Assembly: GCA_020052515.1 (NCBI GenBank)
Contig: JAGVOW010000107.1
Location: 1 to 62,951, forward strand
DNA length: 62,951 nt
Origin: Brevinematales bacterium
Lineage (GTDB): Bacteria; Spirochaetota; Brevinematia; Brevinematales; JAOACQ01
Direction: 5' to 3'
The position numbers were made by a program, and so were the translations under genes. A model generated the notes under the pieces. The model worked only from the letters and a program-made list of their open reading frames with translations. It ran no database searches and was not told the origin of the DNA. Below are positions 25,449-35,262 of the stretch, piece by piece. The first letter of the stretch is position 1. Each line of letters opens with the position of its first letter.

Positions 25449-26146
25449 CACTTCCAGCTTCTAGATTCTACAATATTTTTCGCAAGATAAAGCCAAAAAA
25501 AAGTTCCCATAACAAAATATAAAACATCTTTCAACCGTATCAATCCAACCGCAAATTGATAATAATGGCCGGAATAAGAAACATCTTTTAAGAATTTCAG
25601 CCATTCCACCGTATCCGCGAAGAAAGCGGTAATAAAGAAGATCAAAAATAACGCAAATGAGACAAGGCCTACAATGACATAATTCTCGGTCAAAGAAGAC
25701 GCAAAAATCCCAATAGAAATAAAAAAGGCCAGTGAAAAAATTAAGCCCAGAAAGCCGCTTAAAATAGCGCCCCATTCAACAGAAACATAAAATCCCAATA
25801 CAAATGGATAAACCAGAAGAATAAGCGCCCCAACGCTGGAAAAAGTCAGGACACCAAGAAATTTCCCCCCTATTATTTCCCATACGGAAACAGGCGAAGT
25901 CAAAAGGAGCTCATAAACTCCCAGTTTTTTATCTTCAGCCAAAATCCGTAAAGTAAGAAGCGGCATTAAAAACAAGAAAAGCGTATTCATCACAGCAAAA
26001 AAAGGCGCAAAATCACTGGTGTTTTGAACTCCCAGAAAATAAAGACAAAACATTAAACCCGCGAAGAATAAATAAAACGAAAGCAAGGTATAACCCAGAG
26101 GAGAAGTAAAATAAACCTTCAGCTCTTTTTTATAGACCGCGAACAT
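25448..26146 (-). CDS. ABC-2-type permease (GldF-like)
   Basis: A 232-residue permease with six predicted transmembrane helices and the cytoplasmic segment LRILAEDKKLGVYELLLTSP, typical of the ABC-2/GldF group. GGGAGG lies 8 nt before the ATG. The gene is 13 nt after the ATPase gene and overlaps the GldG-like gene at the stop, which gives a three-gene transporter unit. Confidence 0.9.
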   Translation of the reverse strand: MFAVYKKELKVYFTSPLGYTLLSFYLFFAGLMFCLYFLGVQNTSDFAPFFAVMNTLFLFLMPLLTLRILAEDKKLGVYELLLTSPVSVWEIIGGKFLGVLTFSSVGALILLVYPFVLGFYVSVEWGAILSGFLGLIFSLAFFISIGIFASSLTENYVIVGLVSFALFLIFFITAFFADTVEWLKFLKDVSYSGHYYQFAVGLIRLKDVLYFVMGTFFWLYLAKNIVESRSWK

Positions 26147-26159
26147 GTTTGATCCTCCC

Positions 26160-27071
26160 CTATTGCACCAGCTTGATAAAAACGTCTTCCAGGGAAGAGC
26201 TTTTCATTCCCAGCTCCAATATCCCGGCACCGCATCCAACCAGAACCTTCGCGACTTCTTCCCTCACATCCTTCTCGGCCGCAATAGTAACAGCATTGCC
26301 CTTCATTTGAACGCTTTTTACACCCTTTAACCCTTTGAGCAAATCAGGAATATTCTCCTGATTTCTGGCTATCTGAGCTGAAATTACCGTATCGCTAAAA
26401 TGCTCTCTCTTTAAATTATCGATAGAATCAGATACAAGAATTTTCCCATTATGAATGATTATGGCTTTTTCGCAGATTTCACTGGCTTCAGCCAGAAGAT
26501 GCGTAGATAGAATAATGGTCCTTTTCTCTTCATGAGATAGTTTTTTGATGAGATTACGGATATCAATCACTTGAAGTGGGTCCAGTCCCACTGTCGGCTC
26601 ATCCAGAATCAATACTTTGGGGGAGTTGACAATGCTTTGTGCAATCCCTACCCTCTGTTTAAGCCCTTTCGATAAAAAACCTATAAGTGTATTTCTTCTC
26701 TCTTTTAAATCGGTGAGCTCAATTGCCTTTTCGACCTGTTTTTTCAAATTCCCTTTTTCTACCGCGCGCAACTCCGCGACAAAAGAAAGAAATTCAAAAA
26801 CCGTCAATTCGGGATAAAGCGGGGGATTCTCAGGCAAATAGCCTATTCTTGATTTGACTTTGCGCGGTTCTTCAAATAAATCTAAACCGTCAATGGTAGC
26901 TTCCCCTTCTAAAGGTGTAATAAAACCCGTGATAATACGCATCGTCGTAGTTTTTCCGGCCCCATTCGGTCCGAGAAAGGCTACAACCTCTCCCTCTCCT
27001 ACTTCAAAACCAATATGGTCCAGAGCTAAAAACTTACCATAATACTGGACAACATTTTTCACATGAATCAT
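26160..27071 (-). CDS. ABC transporter ATPase (GldA/CcmA-like)
   Basis: A 303-residue ATPase: Walker A (GPNGAGKTT), Q-loop (IGYLPENPPLYPELTV), a signature motif altered to LSKGLKQRVGIAQ, Walker B (VLILDEPTVGLDP), H-loop (STHLL), and a C-terminal regulatory domain of about 80 residues typical of ABC-2 exporters. LSKG in place of LSGG is common in the GldA group. It drives the adjacent ABC-2 permease. The nearest upstream gene is the small outer-membrane barrel gene. Confidence 0.92.
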   Translation of the reverse strand: MIHVKNVVQYYGKFLALDHIGFEVGEGEVVAFLGPNGAGKTTTMRIITGFITPLEGEATIDGLDLFEEPRKVKSRIGYLPENPPLYPELTVFEFLSFVAELRAVEKGNLKKQVEKAIELTDLKERRNTLIGFLSKGLKQRVGIAQSIVNSPKVLILDEPTVGLDPLQVIDIRNLIKKLSHEEKRTIILSTHLLAEASEICEKAIIIHNGKILVSDSIDNLKREHFSDTVISAQIARNQENIPDLLKGLKGVKSVQMKGNAVTIAAEKDVREEVAKVLVGCGAGILELGMKSSSLEDVFIKLVQ

Positions 27072-27112
27072 AAGCTTTTTGTATCCCCTCTTGGCTCAAG
27101 CGACACTCTTAA

Positions 27113-27592
27113 TTAAAAATGAATCCTGATACCTAACCTAAGGGCAAAATTAATATTCAATGTAGGAATAAATGTCAACATCGGAGCAAATTCCCCAAAT
27201 ATCTCAAACTTATCTAAAGGCCAGAGTTGAAGCCCAATGGGCAATCTCGCCCCTATATCAATGGCCGATGTCTGTCCACCTGTTGCGATACCAAGGTATC
27301 CGCCAATTCCCAGATAATAATCTAAAGCTCCTCCGAGATGATTGTTGATCACCCACCAGTCACAGCTCACCCCTATTCTTGAAGCCTGCTCCGCCAACAT
27401 CCACTCCAGTCCAAGAACCGGGAAATTTCCAAACTTGAGCGTCAGTCCAATACCGCCGCCAAAACTACCCGTTCCGCTTCCTATTAAATTTCCATAAATA
27501 CCGACTGCATTTAAACCATTGGCAAACAATCCCGCTGAAGTGGAAAGCAACACAATAGTCATTGCCAACCATAACTTTTTGAAAAAATTCAT
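27113..27592 (-). CDS. small outer-membrane beta-barrel-like protein
   Basis: A 159-residue exported protein: signal peptide MNFFKKLWLAMTIVLLSTSAGLFA, then alternating Gly-rich amphipathic strands (GIYGNLIGSGTGSFGGGIGL, YYLGIGGYLGIATG) ending in an aromatic C-terminus (LGIRIHF). The final Phe and strand pattern suit a BAM-inserted barrel of about eight strands. GGAGATGTAAG before ATG 27592 fixes the start, with its own promoter upstream. Function unknown. Its location between murF and an ABC exporter suggests an envelope role. Confidence 0.75.
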   Translation of the reverse strand: MNFFKKLWLAMTIVLLSTSAGLFANGLNAVGIYGNLIGSGTGSFGGGIGLTLKFGNFPVLGLEWMLAEQASRIGVSCDWWVINNHLGGALDYYLGIGGYLGIATGGQTSAIDIGARLPIGLQLWPLDKFEIFGEFAPMLTFIPTLNINFALRLGIRIHF

Positions 27593-27632
27593 CTTACATC
27601 TCCTTCTTTCTTGCTTTGTTAAAAAGCGACTT

Positions 27633-27661
27633 ATTTTAATAAAACAGATACGAAAAGTCAA
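27633..27661 (-). promoter_or_regulatory. promoter of the small barrel gene
   Basis: On the minus strand TTGACT, 17-nt spacer, TAAAAT. The -35 box overlaps the murF stop codon. Confidence 0.65.
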
Positions 27662-29022
27662 ATTTGACCAGCCTTTGCTTTAGACAAGGCCGAAACCACT
27701 TCTTCCAGACGCATACCATGAGAAGCTTTTACAAGGATAGTATCGCCCTTTTGTGTCAACTCCACGGCCTTCCGGATCAATTCTTCCCTGGTTTCAAACC
27801 AGAAAGCCTTTGTCCCGCCTTTCAGGGCCTCGTCCGCTATGGCCTTCGCACAATGCCCCGTGGTTAAAACCAGATCAGCGCATCTGTTCTGCGCTATATA
27901 ATGTCCCACCAGAATATGCAGTTCTTCTGATAAATGCCCCAGTTCCAGCATATCCGCTAAAATCGCTATTTTTCGCCCCTCTGCCTTTTTTAAAAGAGAA
28001 AGGCCCGCTATCACAGAAGAAGGATTGGCATTGTAACAATCGTCAATAATAACCATGTCCCCCTCAATGACATGGAATCTTCCGGGAATAGGCTGAAACG
28101 AAGCGGCCGCATCAACCCTATCACCCACACTGACTTTGTAAAATTCTGCCACTTTCAGGGCAGCCGCCAGGTTTGCCAGATTATGCTCGCCGGCCAAAGA
28201 AAAATCAAATTCCATTCCCTGGTAAGAAAGACGATAACCCTTGATCCCTTTGTCCTGGACCACTTTTAAATCCGACCCGCCAAAATCCAGTATCTCACAT
28301 GGTGCAAGCATTTTTAAATATTGAAAATACGAATCATCCCGGTTGAGAAAACTAAAGCAGTGGCTGTCCATTCCAAAGAACAATTCGGCTTTTGCCTGAG
28401 CGATTGCCTCAAGACTTCCCAGATTACCGATATGGGCATAGCCAATATTAGTAATTAGCCCTACTAAAGGATTTACCATCAGAGAAAGTTTTTTGATTTC
28501 CCCGGAATGGTTCATTCCCATCTCCAGCACTATGACCCGTGTATCGAAGGGCGCGCTTAAAATCGTTAAAGGAAGGCCAATTTCATTGTTAAAATTCTTC
28601 TGCGCTGTGTGTGCCGGATATTTTTTAGAAAGCATCCGCACCATTAACTCTCTGGTAGTCGTTTTGCCTGAACTCCCAGTAATGGCAATAATGCTCGAAA
28701 AAATCGTGTTCTTGTAGGAATGCGCTAAATCCGCAAGGGCGGCATTAGTATTTTTGACGAGAAACACAAATCCTTCTCGAAGGATTTGCTTTACTTTTTT
28801 CCCATAAGCTTTTTCTGCAATAAAAAAACGAACGCCTTTATCAAAACATTCTTTAATAAAATTATGCCCGTCAAATCTTTCTCCCTTTATCGCAATAAAA
28901 CATTGATCTTTTTGAACTGTTCTGGAATCAATAGAAAAACCAAGAAACTCCTTTGTTAGAGGAAAACCAATTTTACTCGTCTTAATTTTCAAGGCTTTCT
29001 CCAGAAAATTAACATCAAACAT
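27658..29022 (-). CDS. murF: UDP-N-acetylmuramoyl-tripeptide--D-Ala-D-Ala ligase MurF
   Basis: The 454-residue cytoplasmic ligase that adds D-Ala-D-Ala to the UDP-MurNAc tripeptide, the last cytoplasmic step of stem-peptide assembly. The N-terminal Mur domain (GFSIDSRTVQKDQCFIAIKG), P-loop GSSGKTTTRE, central MNHSGEI and NIGYAHIGNLGS, and C-terminal DDCYNANPSS and ADMLELG motifs match MurF. No other mur gene is adjacent, so it is outside a dcw cluster. Confidence 0.96.
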   Translation of the reverse strand: MFDVNFLEKALKIKTSKIGFPLTKEFLGFSIDSRTVQKDQCFIAIKGERFDGHNFIKECFDKGVRFFIAEKAYGKKVKQILREGFVFLVKNTNAALADLAHSYKNTIFSSIIAITGSSGKTTTRELMVRMLSKKYPAHTAQKNFNNEIGLPLTILSAPFDTRVIVLEMGMNHSGEIKKLSLMVNPLVGLITNIGYAHIGNLGSLEAIAQAKAELFFGMDSHCFSFLNRDDSYFQYLKMLAPCEILDFGGSDLKVVQDKGIKGYRLSYQGMEFDFSLAGEHNLANLAAALKVAEFYKVSVGDRVDAAASFQPIPGRFHVIEGDMVIIDDCYNANPSSVIAGLSLLKKAEGRKIAILADMLELGHLSEELHILVGHYIAQNRCADLVLTTGHCAKAIADEALKGGTKAFWFETREELIRKAVELTQKGDTILVKASHGMRLEEVVSALSKAKAGQI

Positions 29023-29039
29023 AAAAATACCCTCAAATT

Positions 29040-29068
29040 AGTGTAAAGTCAAAAAGCACAAGTTTCAA
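29040..29068 (-). promoter_or_regulatory. promoter of murF
   Basis: On the minus strand TTGAAA, 17-nt spacer, TACACT, giving a very short leader before GAGGG and the ATG. Confidence 0.5.
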
Positions 29069-29103
29069 GTTACAAACCATTTTAGCTGAAAGAAAAAAAC
29101 CTA

Positions 29104-29132
29104 TTTACTTTTTTCGTTTTTCCCCTTAAAAT
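29104..29132 (+). promoter_or_regulatory. promoter of rtcB
   Basis: TTTACT, 17-nt spacer, TAAAAT, about 80 nt before the rtcB start. No sigma-54 -24/-12 element of the RtcR type is seen. Confidence 0.45.
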
Positions 29133-29213
29133 ATTATAGCTTCTAAAGAATAAGAATCAACACTGGTATCTATATCGAAAATTTTTATTAGGAATGAAGA
29201 ACGGAGGAAAGGC

Positions 29214-30644
29214 ATGCAATTAAGCAGGCTGCATAGAGTTAGTGATTATGAATGGATGATACCAAAGCATGACAGTATGAATTGCGACGGTCATATTATT
29301 GGCAGTCAAAAAATAGTGGAAGCAATGGATGAGAAAATTTACGAGCAACTGAAGAACATCGCGTCTCTCCCCGGCATTTTAGAAAAAGCGGTTGTCCTGC
29401 CGGATGCCCATATTGGCTACGGTTTCCCTATCGGCTCCGTTGCCGCTTTTGATAAAAGCGACGGAATAGTTTGCGTCGGAGGCGTGGGTTTTGATATCAA
29501 TTGCGGCGTGCGAATGGTAACAACTAATCTCATTTATCAAGACATAGAAAAAAAAGTAGAAGCCCTGATTAAAGCTTTCTTCAAGGTAGTCCCCTGCGGA
29601 GTAGGCGCTGTCAGCAAAATTAAGCTGTCAAAAAAGGAAATGCTGGAAGTTCTGGAAAAAGGGGCAAGCTGGGTTATTCGCCAGCGCGGGATGGGAAGAG
29701 AAGAAGAGCTGGATTTTCTTGAAGACAGAGGAGAAATAGAAGGCGCGGACCCGGAAGCGGTAAGCGAAGAGGCGTTAAAAAGAGAAAAATATCAGCTGGG
29801 TACTCTGGGTTCTGGAAATCATTATTTAGAATTGCAGGTTGTGGAAGAAGTTTTTGACATAGAAAAAGCCAGAGTTTTCGGGCTTTTTAAAAATCAAGTG
29901 GTAGTGACCTTTCATACCGGATCACGAGGCCTGGGCCATCAGGTAGGAACAGATTACCTGCAGATTTTTGCCGACTCAGCGAAAAAGCACAAAATTTCCG
30001 TAAAAGATAAAGAACTTCTCTATGCCCCTGTTCATTCAGAGGAAGGTAAACTTTATTTCGGCGCAGTGAAAGCCGCTTCCAATTTTGCTTTCGCGAACCG
30101 CCAGATCATCAGTCATTATGTCCAGGAAGTTTTTAATGAAGTAATCAAGGACGTGGAGACAAACACGATGTACGATATGGGGCATAATACTATCAAGGAA
30201 GAAACCCACAAAATTGGTTCTTCCAGAAAGAAGGTAATTGTCCATCGCAAAGGCAGTACCAGAAATTTTTCGGGTAAAATGCATGAGACAGCAAAACCTT
30301 ATAAAGTTTCAGGACAACCCGTGATTGCAGGCGGCTCTATGGGAACCGCAAGCTATGTATTAGTCAGTAAAGAAGATGCTTTAGAAAAGACTTTTGGTTC
30401 CACTATTCACGGAGCCGGCAGGATTCTGTCACGCAATGAGGCAAGAAAGTTTTTTGACTATGAAACTTTGCTCAAAGAAATGGAAAACAAAAAAATTTTT
30501 CTCAAAGCAAAAAGCAAGGAAAGTGTCGTTGAAGAAGCCCCCTCTGCTTACAAAGACATAGAGGAAGTAGTTCTCTCTATCACAAAAGCCAATCTGTCTC
30601 AACGGGTAGCGCGGCTCCGCCCAATTGGTGTAATGAAAGGATAA
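29214..30644 (+). CDS. rtcB: RNA-splicing ligase RtcB
   Basis: A 476-residue RNA 2',3'-cyclic-phosphate/3'-phosphate to 5'-OH ligase that works with GTP and Mn2+. Diagnostic segments: LPDAHIGYGFPIGSVAAF, GGVGFDINCGVRM with the metal-binding Cys, LGSGNHYLELQVV, TFHTGSRGLGHQV, the active-site region YDMGHNTIKEE with VHRKGSTRNF, and the C-terminal HGAGRILSRNEA. The His of HGAGR is the residue guanylylated in the family. GGAGG precedes the ATG. It is likely used for RNA repair; no RtcA or RtcR is encoded here. A ComF-type gene follows 5 nt later. Confidence 0.96.
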   Translation: MQLSRLHRVSDYEWMIPKHDSMNCDGHIIGSQKIVEAMDEKIYEQLKNIASLPGILEKAVVLPDAHIGYGFPIGSVAAFDKSDGIVCVGGVGFDINCGVRMVTTNLIYQDIEKKVEALIKAFFKVVPCGVGAVSKIKLSKKEMLEVLEKGASWVIRQRGMGREEELDFLEDRGEIEGADPEAVSEEALKREKYQLGTLGSGNHYLELQVVEEVFDIEKARVFGLFKNQVVVTFHTGSRGLGHQVGTDYLQIFADSAKKHKISVKDKELLYAPVHSEEGKLYFGAVKAASNFAFANRQIISHYVQEVFNEVIKDVETNTMYDMGHNTIKEETHKIGSSRKKVIVHRKGSTRNFSGKMHETAKPYKVSGQPVIAGGSMGTASYVLVSKEDALEKTFGSTIHGAGRILSRNEARKFFDYETLLKEMENKKIFLKAKSKESVVEEAPSAYKDIEEVVLSITKANLSQRVARLRPIGVMKG

Positions 30645-30649
30645 TAGGC

Positions 30650-31354
30650 ATGCCGCAAAATATCTTACATTTTTTCTTCCGTTCTCATTGTTTATCATGC
30701 GGAAAAACGCTTGACGGATCAAACATTTTAATCTGCGGCCGTTGCGTCTCTCATTTAAAAAGTATTCAAGAACAATCTGAAGGCATCTGTCCTAAATGCT
30801 GTGGCAGGCTTTACAATTCCGCCGCTAAAGATTGCTTCCAATGCTCTTATTATAACTTTGACTTTGAGAAAAACACTTCTATTTATTATTACAAAGAACC
30901 CGTCCTGAAAGAGCTGATGCATCTCTTTAAATTTGAATCGAACAGGCGTGCTGGTGAAAGACTGGCTTCCTTACTCAAGGAAAAAATCACTGCCTTTTTA
31001 AATACCAATGCTTTTGATATTATAATTTCCACTCCTGTTTCCTCAGAAAGCTTCAGAAAAAGAGGCTATAATCAGGTAGAATTTATTTTAGAAAAATGCG
31101 GCATCCCTTTTTTGAGCATTCTCAAGAGAAAAACAGGCTCTCCCCATCAAATGGAACTTTCCGCTCAGGAGCGAAGGGTTACTATCAGAGGACAGTATGT
31201 AATGAACAAAAACGCCGTTCAATGTATAGAAAATAAGAGTATTCTGCTCATAGACGATATTTTTACAACTGGAAGCACGTTAAACGAAATCAGCGGATTG
31301 CTTAAAAGAAATAAAGCATCTTCTGTTTCCGCGTTGACTTTTTTTAGAGATTAA
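30650..31354 (+). CDS. ComF-family phosphoribosyltransferase-like protein
   Basis: A 234-residue protein with N-terminal Cys pairs (CLSCGKT, CGRC, CPKC, CFQC) forming a zinc-ribbon-like double motif. A PRTase domain follows with STPVSSESFRKRGYNQ and the PRPP-binding loop ILLIDDIFTTGSTLNE. ComFC/GntX proteins are linked to DNA uptake in naturally transformable species, but the family is widespread. The gene is 5 nt after rtcB and so is co-transcribed. No other competence gene is present. Confidence 0.9.
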   Translation: MPQNILHFFFRSHCLSCGKTLDGSNILICGRCVSHLKSIQEQSEGICPKCCGRLYNSAAKDCFQCSYYNFDFEKNTSIYYYKEPVLKELMHLFKFESNRRAGERLASLLKEKITAFLNTNAFDIIISTPVSSESFRKRGYNQVEFILEKCGIPFLSILKRKTGSPHQMELSAQERRVTIRGQYVMNKNAVQCIENKSILLIDDIFTTGSTLNEISGLLKRNKASSVSALTFFRD

Positions 31355-31432
31355 TTTAGATTTGCCAAATAGGATTTAGGAAATTTGGTTTTTTTCCGAT
31401 ACTCTCAAGGGATTCTGAAAAGGATTTTTATC

Positions 31433-34327
31433 ATGAGTAAATTTGATAATATTATTAAAGCACTGGGGAAAGAAGATACTATTACACCTGATCAAATCCA
31501 GAAAATCATGGAAAATCAGGAGAAAATGAACGATTTAAGCGATCTTTCCAATATACCAGCGGAAAACATGGAAAATATAGAAAAGCTTATCAATGGAAGC
31601 GCCTTTGATAAAAATTCCGACGGAAAGGCCATTGAAGCCATCAAAGATTTGCAGGAAATAGATCCTGAAGTTCTGAAAGAACTCGAAGATATGGACTCAC
31701 CCCCTCCAGAAATGTCAGAACTTTCCATGCAATTGCAGACTAAAAACTACTCCGATTTAATGGAAAATCCGGAAGGGGAAGATGAGGGAATAGAAGGGCC
31801 GTCCGCCCAAGAAGAGGAAAGCCCTTCCGAAGATATTCTTCAGCCCAGGTTCCGGGAAATGCCTTCTTATCAAAACGAAGCGGAAAACCCGTCAGAAGAG
31901 CCGGCAATACCGGAAGAAACAGCCGCTCCTGAGCTGCCGGAAGAAAGTATAGATATCGCTCCAGAAAAAGAAGAAACTTTGGTTCCGGAACAAACTTTGC
32001 CTGAAGAACCAAAAGCTTCAGAAGAAATTCCATTTCTGGACAATTTCCCGGAAATGCCGGAAAGCCCGCCAGAAAATCCACCGGAAACACCTGTTCCTTC
32101 TTTTGAAAGCTTTGATATGCCGAATTTTGAAGCTTCTCCTCCGGAAGAAAGCAAAACTACTGAACCGGAAGATTTGGGGGGTCTTTTAGACATCTCTAAT
32201 TCCCCGTTTGAGCCAAATGAACAAAAAGAAGTCGAAATGCATGAATTTACCGATATTTCGGAGCAAATTGGACTCATGGAACCAACCAAGAAAGTAACTT
32301 TTTCAGAAATATCAGAGCCAATAGCAAAAACCGGAGAAGGCGGGAAATTAGAAATAGACCATGAAAAAGTTCAAAAAATCCGAAACAGAATCAATAAATT
32401 CGCGGATCCGCTTCTGAGAAAAAAAGTAAGACAGGCTATACTGGAATCAAAGGTCCCTGAAGACGCGATGCAGCAATTGATCGCTATGGTCATTCTAAAT
32501 CAGAGCGAAGAAACCATTAAATCTTTTGTGGACAATTACATCCCGGACAGTGAGTTACAGGAAAAGAGAAAAGAAGCGGAGAAAAAGCCGGAAGACTTCG
32601 CAAAATCTAAGCGAAAGGTCATTTACGCGGATGATATCAAACGCGGCAAGGATGTAGCAAAAGAATTCCGGCATGTCTCTCAATCTTTCACTTTTGTTAT
32701 GATTCTGTTTGTCGCTTTCGGGTTGATCAGCTGGCTTTTCATCTGGACGCCGACCCGAGCAGGAATGAATTATCGGCAGGGACTCGCTGCTATAAAAAGA
32801 GACGATTACAGGACCGCGGAAACAAAATTTGAAATGGGAAAAAGAATTGGCAGATTCAGCACAAAGTGGGCAAACATTTATGCCAATGCTTATGTAGGTA
32901 AAAAGCTCTTTGATCAGGCCAAGAAGAAATTTGTAGAAGCTTTAGATTATAATCCTATAGATCAAGAAACTATTTTTAATTTTGCTCAGTTTTACAAAAC
33001 CATTTATCCTCCTCAGTTTGAAGAAGCCATCAAACTTTATGAACGTCTTTTTAAAAGATCACCCGAAAATTTTGAGTATCTGGATAAAGTGGGCACAACT
33101 TTAGTTGAATGGGGAGACAGGGTTTCTACCCCGGAAGAGCGGTCCGGGCATTACGAAGAGGCTGACCGGCTATATGGAAGTTATATCAACAAGAATCCAA
33201 AACATATAGGTAGTTATTACCGAATGCTGGATATTGCGTTACGGCTAAAACAAAAAGAAAGGATTGATCAAATTTTCGATATTATTGATAAAATCAATAA
33301 AAGGGCGGTGAATGCAAAAAGCCTCACCGATCTGGCAAGATACTACAATAACGATAGACGTTTAGATAGAGCAAAATTAGTCTTTCACAAACTGATGTCC
33401 GCGAATCCTCAATACGATGAATCGCATTACGAATACGCGAGATACCTCACCCTTAACATGGATTACCTGAAAGCGATTCAGGCCGTTTCAAACGCCATTC
33501 GCCTCAATGAAACAAACGCCAAAGCCTTAAATCTCCTGGGTGAAATCTATTACATCAACGAAAAAATACCCAACCATAAACTTATGGCAAAACAGCTCTT
33601 TGACAACGCTATCCGTGTCAATCCGAATTACTACAAACCTTACGCCAATGTTGGGCATATTTATTTTTACAACAATCTGGATTTTTCCGACCCTGAAGCG
33701 GCTCTGGCAAAAGCCTTTGATAGCTACAGGACAGCTAAACTGCTTTTAATTCAATCCGGACAGGACATAAAAGACCCCGTTCTTTTTTATAACCTCGGGT
33801 GGCTTTACTATAAATACAAAGACTATGAATCCGCTTTCAATGAATTTGCTGAAAATTACATTGACGAGCCTTACAACCCTTCTCTTTCTTATAATTTAGC
33901 CAACACTTATTACCATCTGGGCAAACTGGACCTGGCTGAAGTTCAGTATTTAAAGTCTATTGAATACTACGAAGCTATGTCAAAGAGAATTGATTATGTT
34001 AATCCTACGTCTGAAAAGCACCAGGAAATTTTTATGCAGCTTTCCAGAAATTATAATAACCGGGGAGTGGTTTACGCAGCAATGGCAAAGAGAAATAAAA
34101 AATCCGCCGCTTTTTATGAACAGAAAGCCCTGCTCGATTTTTACAAATCAAAGGACACCGCAAATAAAATCAATACAGTTTACAACTTCGCGGAGTATAA
34201 CCTGAAAACCATTCTGAATAAAAAAATCACAAAACGAACGACCGCTTTTGATGAGCAGCTCCTACAGCACACGACTCTGAAGAACTTGATGGAAGAATTT
34301 AAACAAAAACTTATTTCAACTATCTAA
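31433..34327 (+). CDS. large membrane-anchored TPR protein with acidic Pro/Glu-rich region
   Basis: A 964-residue protein. Residues 1-90 are helical and charged; residues about 95-290 are disordered and very rich in Glu and Pro. A single transmembrane segment lies at about 418-440 ([18 protein letters not shown]), and residues 445-960 carry about ten TPR-like repeats. Basic residues before the helix suggest that the N-terminus is cytoplasmic and the TPR domain periplasmic. AAGGA 8 nt before ATG 31433 supports this start rather than an earlier in-frame one. It may act as an envelope scaffold, but no specific role is shown. The 3' end overlaps the convergent smpB gene by 8 bp. Confidence 0.82.
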   Translation: MSKFDNIIKALGKEDTITPDQIQKIMENQEKMNDLSDLSNIPAENMENIEKLINGSAFDKNSDGKAIEAIKDLQEIDPEVLKELEDMDSPPPEMSELSMQLQTKNYSDLMENPEGEDEGIEGPSAQEEESPSEDILQPRFREMPSYQNEAENPSEEPAIPEETAAPELPEESIDIAPEKEETLVPEQTLPEEPKASEEIPFLDNFPEMPESPPENPPETPVPSFESFDMPNFEASPPEESKTTEPEDLGGLLDISNSPFEPNEQKEVEMHEFTDISEQIGLMEPTKKVTFSEISEPIAKTGEGGKLEIDHEKVQKIRNRINKFADPLLRKKVRQAILESKVPEDAMQQLIAMVILNQSEETIKSFVDNYIPDSELQEKRKEAEKKPEDFAKSKRKVIYADDIKRGKDVAKEFRHVSQSFTFVMILFVAFGLISWLFIWTPTRAGMNYRQGLAAIKRDDYRTAETKFEMGKRIGRFSTKWANIYANAYVGKKLFDQAKKKFVEALDYNPIDQETIFNFAQFYKTIYPPQFEEAIKLYERLFKRSPENFEYLDKVGTTLVEWGDRVSTPEERSGHYEEADRLYGSYINKNPKHIGSYYRMLDIALRLKQKERIDQIFDIIDKINKRAVNAKSLTDLARYYNNDRRLDRAKLVFHKLMSANPQYDESHYEYARYLTLNMDYLKAIQAVSNAIRLNETNAKALNLLGEIYYINEKIPNHKLMAKQLFDNAIRVNPNYYKPYANVGHIYFYNNLDFSDPEAALAKAFDSYRTAKLLLIQSGQDIKDPVLFYNLGWLYYKYKDYESAFNEFAENYIDEPYNPSLSYNLANTYYHLGKLDLAEVQYLKSIEYYEAMSKRIDYVNPTSEKHQEIFMQLSRNYNNRGVVYAAMAKRNKKSAAFYEQKALLDFYKSKDTANKINTVYNFAEYNLKTILNKKITKRTTAFDEQLLQHTTLKNLMEEFKQKLISTI

Positions 34328-34781
34328 GGTCTTTGAGTTCCCTATCCATTTCCCTGCGGATATCCTTTTCTCGAAGAGATTGGCGCTTATCGTACATCTT
34401 TTTCCCCTTAGCAAGGCCCAATAAAAGCTTTGCGTATCTGCCTTTAATATAGACTTTCAAAGGAACCAGCGCCCCTCCTTTCTGATCTAAAAGATGAGCC
34501 AATTTCAAAATTTCCTTCTTGTGAAGAAGAAGCCGACGGATTCGCAGCGGCTCATGATTAAATATATTGCCGAATCCATAAGGGCTGATATGCAGATTGT
34601 GAACCCGAGCCTCTCCATTCCGAATCATAACAAAACTATCTTTCAAATTGATAGAATGGTCTCTAATAGATTTAATTTCCGTGCCTTTCAATTCTATTCC
34701 AGCTTCAATCGTATCCAAAATCTCAAAATCATGATAAGCCTTTTTATTTTGCGACACTTCTAAAATTTTTTTTTCACTCAT
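34320..34781 (-). CDS. smpB: SsrA-binding protein SmpB
   Basis: A 153-residue protein that brings tmRNA to stalled ribosomes for trans-translation. The N-terminal [22 protein letters not shown] and the conserved [27 protein letters not shown] and [21 protein letters not shown] segments leave no doubt. The C-terminal basic tail is complete. It starts 5 nt after the DUF3467 gene. No tmRNA gene is found nearby. Confidence 0.97.
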   Translation of the reverse strand: MSEKKILEVSQNKKAYHDFEILDTIEAGIELKGTEIKSIRDHSINLKDSFVMIRNGEARVHNLHISPYGFGNIFNHEPLRIRRLLLHKKEILKLAHLLDQKGGALVPLKVYIKGRYAKLLLGLAKGKKMYDKRQSLREKDIRREMDRELKDLR

Positions 34782-34786
34782 AAAAC

Positions 34787-35092
34787 CTACTGAATTTCTC
34801 CATAACCCGCATGGGGATTTTGTAGAGGCAGCACAATTTCGCCAAACTGCCTTTCGAAATTAGCAATATTGTTATTAATAGCCAGCAGAAAGTTCTTGGC
34901 GTTTTTCGGCGTCATAATGATCCTCGCTATCACTTTTGCCTCCTGCTTTCCCGGCAAAATTCTCGCAAAATCAATCACAAATTCTTCCGGAGAATGAGAC
35001 ACAATAGCAAAGTTTGAATAATTCACGGCATGATCATCAGCCGGAAGCTCAATTTTTAAATTTCTCTGCTCCGCCGCCTTGCTTTCAGCCAT
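34787..35092 (-). CDS. DUF3467 family protein
   Basis: A 101-residue soluble protein of the DUF3467 family, recognisable from the pattern [38 protein letters not shown] and [13 protein letters not shown]. Family members are small conserved proteins in many anaerobes and are of unknown function. GAGG 5 nt before ATG 35092 decides the start; an earlier ATG at 35104 is part of the ribosome-binding region. Likely co-transcribed with smpB. Confidence 0.85.
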   Translation of the reverse strand: MAESKAAEQRNLKIELPADDHAVNYSNFAIVSHSPEEFVIDFARILPGKQEAKVIARIIMTPKNAKNFLLAINNNIANFERQFGEIVLPLQNPHAGYGEIQ

Positions 35093-35176
35093 AAAAACCT
35101 CCATTTTTTTATATTTATTATATTAAACAACTCTACCTATAAAATCAAGTTCAAAATCATTAAAGTGAATCGCATT

Positions 35177-35205
35177 TTGACAAAATTGTTTTTTTTCCTT
35201 AAAAT
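35177..35205 (+). promoter_or_regulatory. promoter of the GH94-type gene
   Basis: Perfect TTGACA, 17-nt spacer, TAAAAT, about 58 nt before the start codon. Confidence 0.7.
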
Positions 35206-35262
35206 ATCTCTCTTAAAATCATTTGTGCTACAGCAAAAGGAAAATTTTTGGGAGAAGAATTC

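Noticed and set aside
23817-27071. Claim of a gliding-motility apparatus
   Set aside because: Only the GldA/F/G-like ABC genes are present; such trios are common in non-gliding bacteria and no other gld gene is seen.
31870-32289. 139-codon minus-strand Ser/Gly-rich frame
   Set aside because: It is the antisense of the Glu/Pro-rich region of the TPR protein; GAA/CCG codons read backwards give Ser/Gly strings.
35093-35262. tmRNA (ssrA) gene near smpB
   Set aside because: The spacer is AT-rich promoter sequence without a tRNA-like acceptor or a tag-peptide frame.
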